A stretch of DNA of 64,000 nucleotides, taken from the NCBI RefSeq assembly GCF_000359745.1, contig NZ_AQHN01000062.1, positions 106,108 to 170,107 of the forward strand. The letters are read 5' to 3'. Under the pieces are notes generated by a model. The model did no database searches, was not told the DNA's origin, and saw only the letters and a program-made list of their open reading frames with translations. Shown here piece by piece: positions 34,552 to 42,456 of this stretch. Numbering within the stretch: position 1 is the stretch's first letter; every line of letters begins with the position of its first letter. Both the position numbers and the translations under genes were made by a program. Source of the stretch: Rhizobium freirei PRF 81. Its GTDB lineage: Bacteria; Pseudomonadota; Alphaproteobacteria; Rhizobiales; Rhizobiaceae.

Positions 34552-34806
34552 TCACATCTGCTGATACATGAGCATGAGGTGTTCGTCCTGCCGCAATCGT
34601 TCGTTCACCATCCGCCGCTCGAACGGCTTTCCCAAAAGGGCCTTGCGATCCTCGATCCGAAAAAGCGTCTCGCGCAATTCTTCTGCGCGATCCGCGTCTT
34701 TGAGCACCGAAAAAGACCGGGGGGCGCTAATCTCCTTGAGGAACTCCATCACCGTGGCCAAATCGTCATCCAACTCATAGCCGAGAGCATCGTCCAACCG
34801 CGACAC
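34552..34806 (-). pseudogene. Downstream half of a pRiA4b ORF-3-like gene, separated by an in-frame TGA
   Basis: 84 residues from a GTG directly after the TGA of the gene at 34807, in the same frame. It is acidic and helical (D-D-D-L-A-T-V-M-E-F-L-K-E-I) with a basic E-R-R-M-V-N-E-R-L-R-Q-D-E-H end that looks like the C-terminal extension of longer pRiA4b ORF-3 proteins. The arrangement suggests one ancestral gene split by a stop codon, though independent translation from the GTG is possible. Confidence 0.5.
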
Positions 34807-35265
34807 TCAGATTTCAGGCCCGCCGCTATCCTCCGGCGGGCAATTGCCGTCGCCGCCGATACAACAGGGATAGCGTGTCCGGGGTTTGGGAGAACGGCGC
34901 TCTTCCAGCCGAACTTCATGCTCCCAGGGAATTTTGAGATCGTACTCGTGCAAAAACCGGCCGCCATTGCGCAGTTTCAGCGCGTCGCGCATGATGTCGG
35001 CGGATTCGGCGGTCAACTCCCATGAGCCGTAGCAGACCGTGTGAACGATGAATTGATACAGGTGGATACCGGCCCAGCCCATCGCGACTTGAAGCACGCC
35101 ATGAAACTCGCGCAAGGTCATCGTCGACGGCACCTGAACCCGACGCCACACCATCGGGCTCAGCCCCTTCAGCCAGATCCGGAATTGCAGGATCGTCGCC
35201 GCCTCGTCGGGCCTTGAAGCATTTGCGGTAGATGATAACCGGCGTCTCCGGCGGGTCGCTTTCAA
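34807..35265 (-). pseudogene. Plasmid pRiA4b ORF-3-like protein (probably truncated)
   Basis: 152 codons. Family motifs are clear: I-W-L-K-G-L-S-P-M-V-W-R-R-V-Q-V-P, L-R-E-F-H-G-V-L-Q-V-A-M-G-W, H-L-Y-Q-F, the Y-D-L-K-I-P-W-E-H-E-V-R-L-E strand and the C-P-P-E-D-S-G-G-P end. A TGA at 34809-34807 follows, but the same frame stays open beyond it to 34552. Upstream an overlapping frame (to 35308) encodes a different N-terminus, so a frameshift near the start is also possible. Function of the family is unknown; it is common on rhizobial plasmids and near mobile DNA. Confidence 0.6.
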
Positions 35266-35350
35266 AAGTGAAGGCCTCGGCGATAATCGTCACCAACCTA
35301 TACCCCATTCACTCAATCCCGGCGCCTGCCACACAAATCCTTATGCTCTC

Positions 35351-36598
35351 CTAATTCAAGTTCATTCGCTGATGGCGTCGCTCAAGGGCGCCGCAGCCCC
35401 AGACGATGCCAAGCAGCATGTAAAGATGGCGCCAATGGTCGGTATCGATGACGTTGCCAATGCCGACATGGCCGAGAATGACGATCCAAGCAATCATCAC
35501 ATAGGGCTGCCAAGGTCGTTCTCTCAGGAGGTTGCGGAAGCCGATATAGATGGTCCAGCTGATCATGCTAACCCAGCAGAAGAAGCCCAGCCAGCCATAG
35601 GTAGTCAGCGTCTTCAGCCAAGTATTGTGCTCGTCTTCTTCGAACATCTGACCAAAAACCAGCGGCCCCAGACCCAAGGGCCGCTCCATCGACAGCGAGA
35701 AGCCGAGACGATGGCGCTCGAAGCGGCCGAGATGTCCGCCGTCATATTCCTGCACGAGCTGTAGGCGCGTCGAAAACAGGTCGCTGACCTGCGGAAACTG
35801 CAGCGCAATGACGAGTAGCACGACCATGAGGATGATCGCCGTCAGCGACATCACCAGGATGCGCAGCCGGAACTTGTTGCTGCGGTGCTTCAACAGCATG
35901 CAGAAGATCAGCATCGCTGAGGAGAAGGCAAACAAGGCCCATGCCGCGCGCGAGAAGGACAGGAAGATGCCGAAGGCCAGGACGAGAAGGCAGACCGCTT
36001 TGATAGGCGCCTTTTTCAAGTCGCCGATCAAAAGGCCGTGGATCAGATAGAGACTGGGCGCTGCGAGATAAGGCCCAAAGACGTTCGGATCCTGGAAGGC
36101 GCCCTTGGCACGATCATAGAGGGTGAAAATGTCGAAGCCAGGAACGGCGTGGAAATAGCCGAGGATGCCGAGGCTCGCCGTGATCAGCGCCGCCGCCACC
36201 CACGTGTTGAAAATCAGCTTCAGCCGTCTTTCGCTATCTTCGATGATGGCCGCATAGAAGATTGAGCTCAACGCGAGGAAGGTCGAGACGGCAATGTAGA
36301 TCGGGCCATCGAGATGATTGCCGGCGGTAAGGTTGTACATTTGCGTGATCGAGAGCATCCCGCCGACATTGAACGTCAGAAACAGGGCCAGAAGCGGCGC
36401 GACGCTGCGCGAGATTTTCAGTCCGAGAATGAACCATGTGCCGATGAGAAAGGCAAGCCACAGCTCGTAGGGTGCAGGCTCCGCGATGACGAAACCCGAC
36501 AGGAAGACCCCGATGGCGACACACGCCGTCCCGATCAGTCGCCAAGCGGCGAGCTGCGGCTGCGCGACGCGGGACGGTAGGAGCTCCGTGGCGGTCAA
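35351..36598 (-). CDS. O-antigen ligase/polymerase-like membrane protein
   Basis: 415 residues with about eleven membrane segments and a large periplasmic loop near residues 270-320 (R-L-Q-L-V-Q-E-Y-D-G-G-H-L-G-R-F-E-R-H-R-L-G) carrying the R-x-x-x-(W/L)-x-x-A-x-like region and the E-D-E-H-N-T-W-L-K-T-L-T-T-Y-G-W-L-G motif of the Wzy/WaaL superfamily. It should polymerise or ligate a surface polysaccharide on the periplasmic side. Neighbours are a beta-helix protein and an acyltransferase, both on the same strand. Confidence 0.85.
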   Translation of the reverse strand: MTATELLPSRVAQPQLAAWRLIGTACVAIGVFLSGFVIAEPAPYELWLAFLIGTWFILGLKISRSVAPLLALFLTFNVGGMLSITQMYNLTAGNHLDGPIYIAVSTFLALSSIFYAAIIEDSERRLKLIFNTWVAAALITASLGILGYFHAVPGFDIFTLYDRAKGAFQDPNVFGPYLAAPSLYLIHGLLIGDLKKAPIKAVCLLVLAFGIFLSFSRAAWALFAFSSAMLIFCMLLKHRSNKFRLRILVMSLTAIILMVVLLVIALQFPQVSDLFSTRLQLVQEYDGGHLGRFERHRLGFSLSMERPLGLGPLVFGQMFEEDEHNTWLKTLTTYGWLGFFCWVSMISWTIYIGFRNLLRERPWQPYVMIAWIVILGHVGIGNVIDTDHWRHLYMLLGIVWGCGALERRHQRMNLN

Positions 36599-36891
36599 TA
36601 GGCGTTTTCCGTATTGAGCATACTGAACGGCGTCAGGAGTCTGATCGTGTTAGCTGTGCTAATTTCGTCCCAGCAGCCGTTGAACTCGGCTTCTATGGTG
36701 GATGCCAAGTACCGGACAATATTTCGCTTTGACAAGGGCATTATTTTATCGCTCTCACCATGAATAGTACAGTACTCATCATTGACGATTTGAAGTTAAC
36801 GAACGTTAAAACAGGTTCGAAGACTATTCCGACCGGTGGCAGGAAGGAGCTCAGCCGGAAAACGGCTAGGCCCCAGGGGCGGGAGGATTAC

Positions 36892-38313
36892 TCAGGGATT
36901 TGCACGATTCATGCCGACGGTGAGTGGGCCGGAACTCGTCTGGGTCGCATTGCCATAATCGGTGTTCGGCGAACCGCCATTCTTGTCTCTTTGGAAGGAG
37001 GATCCGTCGAAAATGTACGAGACGATCGCGCCCGAGATCGGATAGTTGGGATCAGACACGTTAGAGATATCGCGATAACCTCGCACGATATTGGAACTCA
37101 CAAGGATGGACGAAGCGGAATTGTTGGTCGAATACGCGATTCCCATCGGGCAATTGTTAATCAAGTTGCCTGTCGCCATGATATCCTTCGCGGCGTTATT
37201 GACCCCAAGCCCTATAGCAGCGCCAGCTGTTAGGGAGATGACGTTGTTAGTAACGATCGCGTTCGTCTCCACCGTAATACCACGCCCGGTTGTCAGTGAT
37301 GTCGAACCATCGGGATAAGGAATCGCATTGTTAGTAATGTTGATGATATTATTACTCGATACGACGCATCGATCTGCGGTGCCATCGCCGTAAAGTCCGG
37401 AGTTGGCGACACTTATGCCAAGTCCGGCGGTATCGATGTTGTTTCCACTGATGATGCCGCCGCTCAGATTTTCGCCGGCCCCGGGGGCTTCGATAAAGAT
37501 CGCCACCTCCCGCATGTTCCAGCAGTAATTGTTGACGACATGACCGTTGTTTGCCGCATTCAGCCGGATCGCGGAGAATTTTGTATTGAAGACATTATTT
37601 TCGCTGATCTTAACATTGCCTGCCCTATAGACTAGGATGCCATTTCCGTATTGGCCGGTGCCACCCGAGGCGTTATCGACCCAGTTGACCGTATTGCCGG
37701 ACACCACCGAACCATTGCCGCCGACCGTGCTGGTCCAAACACAAATGCCGTTGTCGTTCAGTGTGCTCAACCCGTTGTTTTCAATGAAGACTTGACAATC
37801 AATAGCAAAAATCCCAATCCCGCAATTGGAGATGCGATTATCTGCTATGCGGCCACGCGCGTTGTTAACCGCCACAACCCCTGTCGCCATCGAATTCGAG
37901 ACGTTACACCCCGAGAAAATGAAGTCCGTGGTGGATGATCCGTCGAAGCGGATCAGTCCCGCGTTTCCGGAGCCATTGATCGTCTGGTTGTTGCCGTCGA
38001 AATTGATGCCGCGAACGACAACATCCGGAACGTTGTTGACGTCCAGCAGGTAGGGAGCGGCGGCGCTGAGCCTAACGGTTACGGTGCCTTGCTCTGCAAA
38101 CAGTTCAAGGCGGTTGCCGCCGCCGCTAGCCGTGTCGACGAGGATCTGCGAGGTGAGATATACGCCGGGGAGCAGTTGAAGCGGCTTTGCACTACTGCGT
38201 GCATTATTAATAGCCGTTTGCAGGTTTGAAACAGCTGACCAGCCAGTGCCAGGCGAGGAAGGCGACTGGGTAACGACAAGCAAATTATCCAACGATTTTT
38301 GATAGAGGGTCAT
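36892..38313 (-). CDS. Right-handed parallel beta-helix repeat protein
   Basis: 473 residues made of pectate-lyase-like beta-helix turns, rich in Asn and Gly (G-N-N-I-D-T-A-G-L-G-I-S-V, S-S-N-N-I-I-N-I-T-N-N-A-I). An N-terminal segment (T-A-I-N-N-A-R-S-S-A-K-P-L-Q-L-L-P-G-V-Y) is typical of helix starts. It resembles the rhizobial TIGR03808-like repetitive proteins but has no Tat or Sec signal. It may modify or bind a polysaccharide made by the neighbouring genes, or be secreted by another route. No catalytic residues could be assigned. Confidence 0.78.
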   Translation of the reverse strand: MTLYQKSLDNLLVVTQSPSSPGTGWSAVSNLQTAINNARSSAKPLQLLPGVYLTSQILVDTASGGGNRLELFAEQGTVTVRLSAAAPYLLDVNNVPDVVVRGINFDGNNQTINGSGNAGLIRFDGSSTTDFIFSGCNVSNSMATGVVAVNNARGRIADNRISNCGIGIFAIDCQVFIENNGLSTLNDNGICVWTSTVGGNGSVVSGNTVNWVDNASGGTGQYGNGILVYRAGNVKISENNVFNTKFSAIRLNAANNGHVVNNYCWNMREVAIFIEAPGAGENLSGGIISGNNIDTAGLGISVANSGLYGDGTADRCVVSSNNIINITNNAIPYPDGSTSLTTGRGITVETNAIVTNNVISLTAGAAIGLGVNNAAKDIMATGNLINNCPMGIAYSTNNSASSILVSSNIVRGYRDISNVSDPNYPISGAIVSYIFDGSSFQRDKNGGSPNTDYGNATQTSSGPLTVGMNRANP

Positions 38314-38344
38314 AATTTCCGTTTTCCCAATTTATATTCAACCA

Positions 38345-38372
38345 ATTTGTCTTTCAGTATCGAAAGACAAAT
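38345..38372. promoter_or_regulatory. 11-bp inverted repeat upstream of the beta-helix gene
   Basis: ATTTGTCTTTC and GAAAGACAAAT, spaced by 6 nt, lie 32-59 bp before the beta-helix start. The length and perfect match suggest an operator or a leader stem-loop. The rest of 38373-38629 shows no gene. Confidence 0.45.
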
Positions 38373-38629
38373 CGGATCGTGTTGTTCAAACATGGCAAGA
38401 ACGCGACGGTTGTAGGTATTTATTCCTATTTTTATTGGCAAGGCGCTTTTAGGATGTGCATACTAGATGTATGACAACTACCGTGTGCGGCCGCAGACGG
38501 GCTGGAAAAAGACCCGATCAAAGGCTGAGGTTATCAAACGGCGGCGAAGATCATCTCCGAAATCGCATTCCGACGAGTGCTGCCGCGTGATTGAACGCAT
38601 CACGTCGATGCGGCTCAATTTGCTTTGCG

Positions 38630-39739
38630 TCATTCCGCTCCGGAAATACCTTTCTTCGGCCGCGATAGATAAAATCCGTTGTCGAATAGCCGTGTCAAAA
38701 CTGACCTGGTCAGCCGTCGAGACGGCTCGTCGAAGAAGCGCCAAAGCAAATATGAAATGCCTACCAAAAGCAGCACGGTCACGGCTATAACGGCTTCCGG
38801 CGAAGCCGTCGCCCCGACCTTGTTGAAGATCACGTAGCCGATGTGCTGATGCAATAGATAAAGAGGATAGCTGATGCCGCCAAGCGCGAGCATCATGCCT
38901 CCAGGCAAAAGCGAACGCTGTCGCTTTATCGCCAGGGCGACAATTGCCACAATGGCAAGACAGGAGACGGAGACGACCAGATCGCTATAGCCCACACCGT
39001 AATTTTCGCGATTCCACTGGGCCATTTCCACGGATTGGTACAGGGCAACCGCAACGGATAAGGCAAGCAAAACGAAATTGCGAAGTGTGTAGCCTTCACG
39101 AAACGCGGCATAAAACACCAAGCCGATACAGAAAAAGCCGCTTTCGTCGGTCAGCACGAGATGGCGCATCAAAGGATTGGCAAAGAAAGCGCGATCTATT
39201 ATTGAAACAAGTAGCCAGCCGACAATAATGGCCGGATACAGCCGGAGCTTAAAAGCGCCCAGTGTCATCAGAACGAAAACCCAGCCGTAAAAGACGACCT
39301 CGTATGAGATCGACCAATAGGAGCCGTCCATGACCTGTTGCCCCAGCAGTTCGGGCTGGACGAGCAGATTAGCTGCCCATTGCGGAACGGTCGCGTTGAT
39401 CTGCGGCGCGCCATAAGTAACGACGATCAGGAAAGTCAGCGTCATGCACAACACGAACATCGGATAAATTCGCGCAAAGCGTGCGATAGCAAATTGCATC
39501 GGTGTCCGCCCTTCGGCCGAGTAGGCGATGACGAAACCGCTTATAACGAAGAACATCTGCACACCCAGATATCCGTATTTCAACACCGATATCCAGGCTG
39601 GAAGGGTCATCTCGGTAACACCAAGCGTTTTGCCTCGGAACCCGAAATGAAAGAGCGCCACCGAAAGTGCAGCCAAGAGCCTGAGCTCATCGAGTACGCC
39701 GACCCGCTCGCCGGGAGCGACATGTTGCACCTGCGTCAT
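38630..39739 (-). CDS. Acyltransferase 3 (OafA/YrhL) family protein
   Basis: 369 residues from M-T-Q-V-Q-H-V at 39739; the frame to 39781 adds 14 unlikely residues. Begins with L-D-E-L-R-L-L-A-A-L-S-V-A-L-F-H-F, where the His after the first helix is the conserved catalytic-region residue, followed by F-F-V-I-S-G-F-V-I-A-Y and about ten membrane segments. It transfers acetyl or similar groups to extracellular polysaccharides or lipids across the inner membrane. Likely a decorator of the polysaccharide handled by the neighbours. Confidence 0.88.
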   Translation of the reverse strand: MTQVQHVAPGERVGVLDELRLLAALSVALFHFGFRGKTLGVTEMTLPAWISVLKYGYLGVQMFFVISGFVIAYSAEGRTPMQFAIARFARIYPMFVLCMTLTFLIVVTYGAPQINATVPQWAANLLVQPELLGQQVMDGSYWSISYEVVFYGWVFVLMTLGAFKLRLYPAIIVGWLLVSIIDRAFFANPLMRHLVLTDESGFFCIGLVFYAAFREGYTLRNFVLLALSVAVALYQSVEMAQWNRENYGVGYSDLVVSVSCLAIVAIVALAIKRQRSLLPGGMMLALGGISYPLYLLHQHIGYVIFNKVGATASPEAVIAVTVLLLVGISYLLWRFFDEPSRRLTRSVLTRLFDNGFYLSRPKKGISGAE

Positions 39740-39833
39740 AGCGATGTCCAAGTCATTTAGTGAGCCCCACAGTAAAAACAATCCTAAGCTTCACCAACGT
39801 TACACTCAACCGAAAGTCGGAACAAGAACGTCA

Positions 39834-40100
39834 CTATCCGGAGAGCGTCAACGCATGACGTCGCAGCATTCTCAAGCGCCGTCGGAGTTCTTTGGCGATG
39901 TCGTCGGCAACCATCGAGAAGTAGCCACTATATTCGAGAAGCTCGCGGTCATGGAACGTATTGCGTCTGATCTCACGGTGGATGGTCGAGCGGTGACGCC
40001 CGAGTTGGCGGGCCATCTCATTGATCGGAACCTTGCGCTCGACAAGGTGATGAAGGCGCCGCCGATCGGCGAGGGTCAGTTGCTGATAGCATCGAGACAT
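39834..40100 (-). pseudogene. IS30-family transposase, N-terminal stub
   Basis: 88 codons with the IS30 helix-turn-helix: Y-Q-Q-L-T-L-A-D-R-R-R-L, M-A-R-Q-L-G-R-H-R-S-T-I-H-R-E-I-R-R-N, then Y-F-S-M-V-A-D-D-I-A. The catalytic DDE region is absent; the protein runs into unrelated residues before a stop. It marks an insertion boundary between the polysaccharide group and the copper cassette. Confidence 0.8.
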
Positions 40101-40190
40101 GCCAAAATCTCCAGTGCGAAGCCATTGAAATCATTGGCATGTCGCACTTGAAAATAGACTGTACCTCCCTACAAATAATGTCAAAGCTGG

Positions 40191-40246
40191 TTAGAGGCGC
40201 GACGCTGTCGGCCAGTTAGAAACGCGACACTGGCACCGTCGGCCAG
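40191..40246. repeat. Tandem imperfect repeat, IS-end-like
   Basis: Two adjacent copies of a 25-31-nt unit beginning TTAGA and ending GTCGGCCAG (40191-40215 and 40216-40246). Tandem internal copies near an end are typical of some IS21-type elements, but no transposase was found. The stretch to 40588 holds an unrecognised open frame (minus, 40191-40478) judged not to be a gene. Confidence 0.35.
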
Positions 40247-40588
40247 CCCCCGATCCGACCGGCTGGGCCGGGTTGAAAGGGCAGGTTTGCAGCAAACCAA
40301 TCATGTCGGCCAGCTCCGACAGAAGGACCTTGGTCAAAGCCAGTAAACCTCCGTGTGCGGTGGGAATGCCCACGCCGTCGGCTGCCTTCAGAACAACCTC
40401 GTTCGGAATGACGGCGACGGCTCCGGCGAGAGCCGAGGCGATGATATTGCGGGCAGAGAAGTCCACCGATGTCTCCATAAGACTTGCGACGATGTCATCA
40501 TAGACACCAGACGGCCCCTCATATTCCCTCCCCGTCGAGATTTTTCATTGAAACGTCAGGGCTTTCACAAGCCTTCGTGCCTGCTCAT

Positions 40589-40615
40589 GGAATTTTTCCC
40601 GGCGTCGGATGTCTA
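40589..40615 (+). promoter_or_regulatory. Candidate ECF-type promoter before copC
   Basis: GGAAT and GTCTA are separated by 17 nt, about 40 bp before the copC start. The spacing and -35 word resemble ECF promoters, and an ECF sigma is encoded at the end of this gene group. Speculative. Confidence 0.3.
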
Positions 40616-40654
40616 CGAATTCGAACAGTAGGCTTTCGAACCGAAGGAAATCAA

Positions 40655-41026
40655 ATGCTGTCGCGATCAAGAACCACCGCCGTCACTCTCGTAGCCATCC
40701 TCGGCATGTCCAGCAGCGCCTGGGCTCACGCTCATCTGGAAATCGCTGAGCCGGGCAAAGATTCGGCAATACCGTCTTCACCGACAGCCATTACTCTCAA
40801 CTTCTCAGAGGGCCTAGAGCCCAGCTTCTCCAGCATTTCCTTGACCGACGAAAGCGGCGTGGCGGTCCCGCTGGGGCCTGCGACCGTGTCTGACGACACC
40901 GACACACGCCTCACGGCAGCGCCCGCGACGCCGCTGAAGCCCGGTAAATATCATGTGACCTGGCGGGCTCTCTCGAAAGACGGGCACAGGACGGCAGGCT
41001 CGTTCGACTTCTCAGTGATGCCATGA
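40655..41026 (+). CDS. copC: Copper-binding periplasmic protein CopC
   Basis: 123 residues from M-L-S-R-S-R at 40655, with AAGGAAA upstream. The signal peptide ends S-S-A-W-A, so the mature protein starts H-A-H-L-E, placing a His at the N-terminus as in the Cu(II) site of CopC; the second ligand region is D-G-H-R-T-A-G-S-F near the C-terminus. No Met-rich Cu(I) loop is seen, so only the Cu(II) site is predicted. The ATG of copD overlaps its stop by 4 nt. Confidence 0.9.
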   Translation: MLSRSRTTAVTLVAILGMSSSAWAHAHLEIAEPGKDSAIPSSPTAITLNFSEGLEPSFSSISLTDESGVAVPLGPATVSDDTDTRLTAAPATPLKPGKYHVTWRALSKDGHRTAGSFDFSVMP

Positions 41027-41895
41027 CACCCGAACAGAGCCTCGCCATCTGTCGATTTTTGAACGACGGCAGCCTTACCTTTCTTTGGGGTGCGCTCGGA
41101 CTGTCGGCGCTCGCCGACCCGGCAGTCCGCAACCAGTTGAGTGCGCGGCTTCAGATCGCCGTGCCGATCGCCGTCGGCCTCGTATCCGTCTCGGCGATTG
41201 CATCAATACCTCTTCAGGCAGCGCTCATCACAGACCAGTGGCGATCGGCTGTCGATCCCGACGCGTTGTCACTTGTGTCCGAAACACGGGTAGGAGAAGC
41301 GCTGACCGCCCGGCTCGTGACCTCCATGGTTCTTTTGGCGGCATATGTCGCGAAGGCAAACCGGGTGATACCAGTCATCGCGGGCGTCATGCTGACGGAA
41401 CTGGCCTGCGTTGGGCACGCAGTGGAAGGCTCCATTCTGGAAGGACTGCTGAGGCAGGCCATCGACGCCATCCATGTCTTATCGGCCACCGCGTGGCTGG
41501 GTGGGCTCGTTGCCTTCATCCTGCTATTGCAAATGGCCAAGTCACACGAGCTGAAGAAGGCCGCCGTTGCCGCGATGGCGCTATTTTCTCGACTGGGTCA
41601 TGTGGCGGTCGCGCTGGTTATCGTCAGCGGGGTTGTGAACACCTGGCTGATCGTCGGTAAGGTCCCGACCGATCTGTCCTCCCCCTACGAGGTCAAGCTG
41701 CTCTGCAAAACCGCAGCGGTAGCCGCGATGATCGTTTTGGCGATCCTGAACAGGTACGTCCTCGTTCCTGCGCTCCGTTCGCGGCGCTCCGACCTGCCGT
41801 GCCGCCTTCTCGTTCTCGCCTCTGTCGGAGAGATCGTATTGGGCCTTATCGCGCTCGCTCTTGTCGCTTCTTTCGGACTGGAAGACCCCGCGTAA
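41023..41895 (+). CDS. copD: Copper resistance membrane protein CopD
   Basis: 290 residues with eight membrane helices of the CopD family, including the His-containing segments C-V-G-H-A-V-E-G, I-D-A-I-H-V-L-S-A-T-A-W-L-G-G-L and R-L-G-H-V-A-V-A. It usually pairs with CopC to move copper across the inner membrane. It overlaps copC by 4 nt. Confidence 0.88.
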   Translation: MTPEQSLAICRFLNDGSLTFLWGALGLSALADPAVRNQLSARLQIAVPIAVGLVSVSAIASIPLQAALITDQWRSAVDPDALSLVSETRVGEALTARLVTSMVLLAAYVAKANRVIPVIAGVMLTELACVGHAVEGSILEGLLRQAIDAIHVLSATAWLGGLVAFILLLQMAKSHELKKAAVAAMALFSRLGHVAVALVIVSGVVNTWLIVGKVPTDLSSPYEVKLLCKTAAVAAMIVLAILNRYVLVPALRSRRSDLPCRLLVLASVGEIVLGLIALALVASFGLEDPA

Positions 41896-41970
41896 AAAAA
41901 TCTCGCGTCGTCCGGAATAAGTCCCCGCCTCCGTCGTCTACCCCTTTGTACCAAGCAGAAAGGAACGATC

Positions 41971-42441
41971 ATGATCAAGCTTGATCGCCATTTGGTGATG
42001 GCGACTGCGCTGGCTGCTGCCATCTCGTGCGGCTATTCGGCTGTCGCGCAAGATGCCGCCTCGAACAAAAACGACCCGGCCGCCGCCAAGATCGCGGCTG
42101 AACAGCCTTATCTCGCCGAGAACGACGCGGCGATGACCAAGATGATGGACGACATGGAGGCAAAGCCCACCGGAGATATCGACCGGGACTTCGTCGTCAT
42201 GATGACGCCCCATCACCAGGGGGCGATCGATATGGCACAGGCATACCTCCGCTACGGCACCAACGAGCAGCTTAAGCGTATCGCCCAGGAAATCATCGTC
42301 GACCAGCAGCAGGAAATCGCAGCCATGAAAATCCCCGTTGGCGACCCGTTGCCACCATCAGACGCGGCTCCGACCCAGGTCACGCCGCAGACTGCCCCCG
42401 CCGGAGCCATGAAAGCTATGTCTCCTGATATGAAGATGTAA
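41971..42441 (+). CDS. Exported DUF305 protein
   Basis: 156 residues: signal peptide to about A-V-A-Q, then a ferritin-like DUF305 helix pair with the signature F-V-V-M-M-T-P-H-H-Q-G-A-I-D-M-A and I-V-D-Q-Q-Q-E-I-A-A-M. His-Met-rich DUF305 proteins are often near copper genes and may bind metal. The tail is Pro/Ala/Met-rich (M-K-A-M-S-P-D-M-K-M). It sits between copD and the propeller gene on the same strand. Confidence 0.85.
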   Translation: MIKLDRHLVMATALAAAISCGYSAVAQDAASNKNDPAAAKIAAEQPYLAENDAAMTKMMDDMEAKPTGDIDRDFVVMMTPHHQGAIDMAQAYLRYGTNEQLKRIAQEIIVDQQQEIAAMKIPVGDPLPPSDAAPTQVTPQTAPAGAMKAMSPDMKM

Positions 42442-42456
42442 GTGAAAGGACCTACA

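Noticed and set aside
40191..40478. 95-codon minus-strand ORF after the IS30 stub
   Set aside because: No family, no ribosome-binding site, and its end runs through the tandem repeat; judged remnant DNA.
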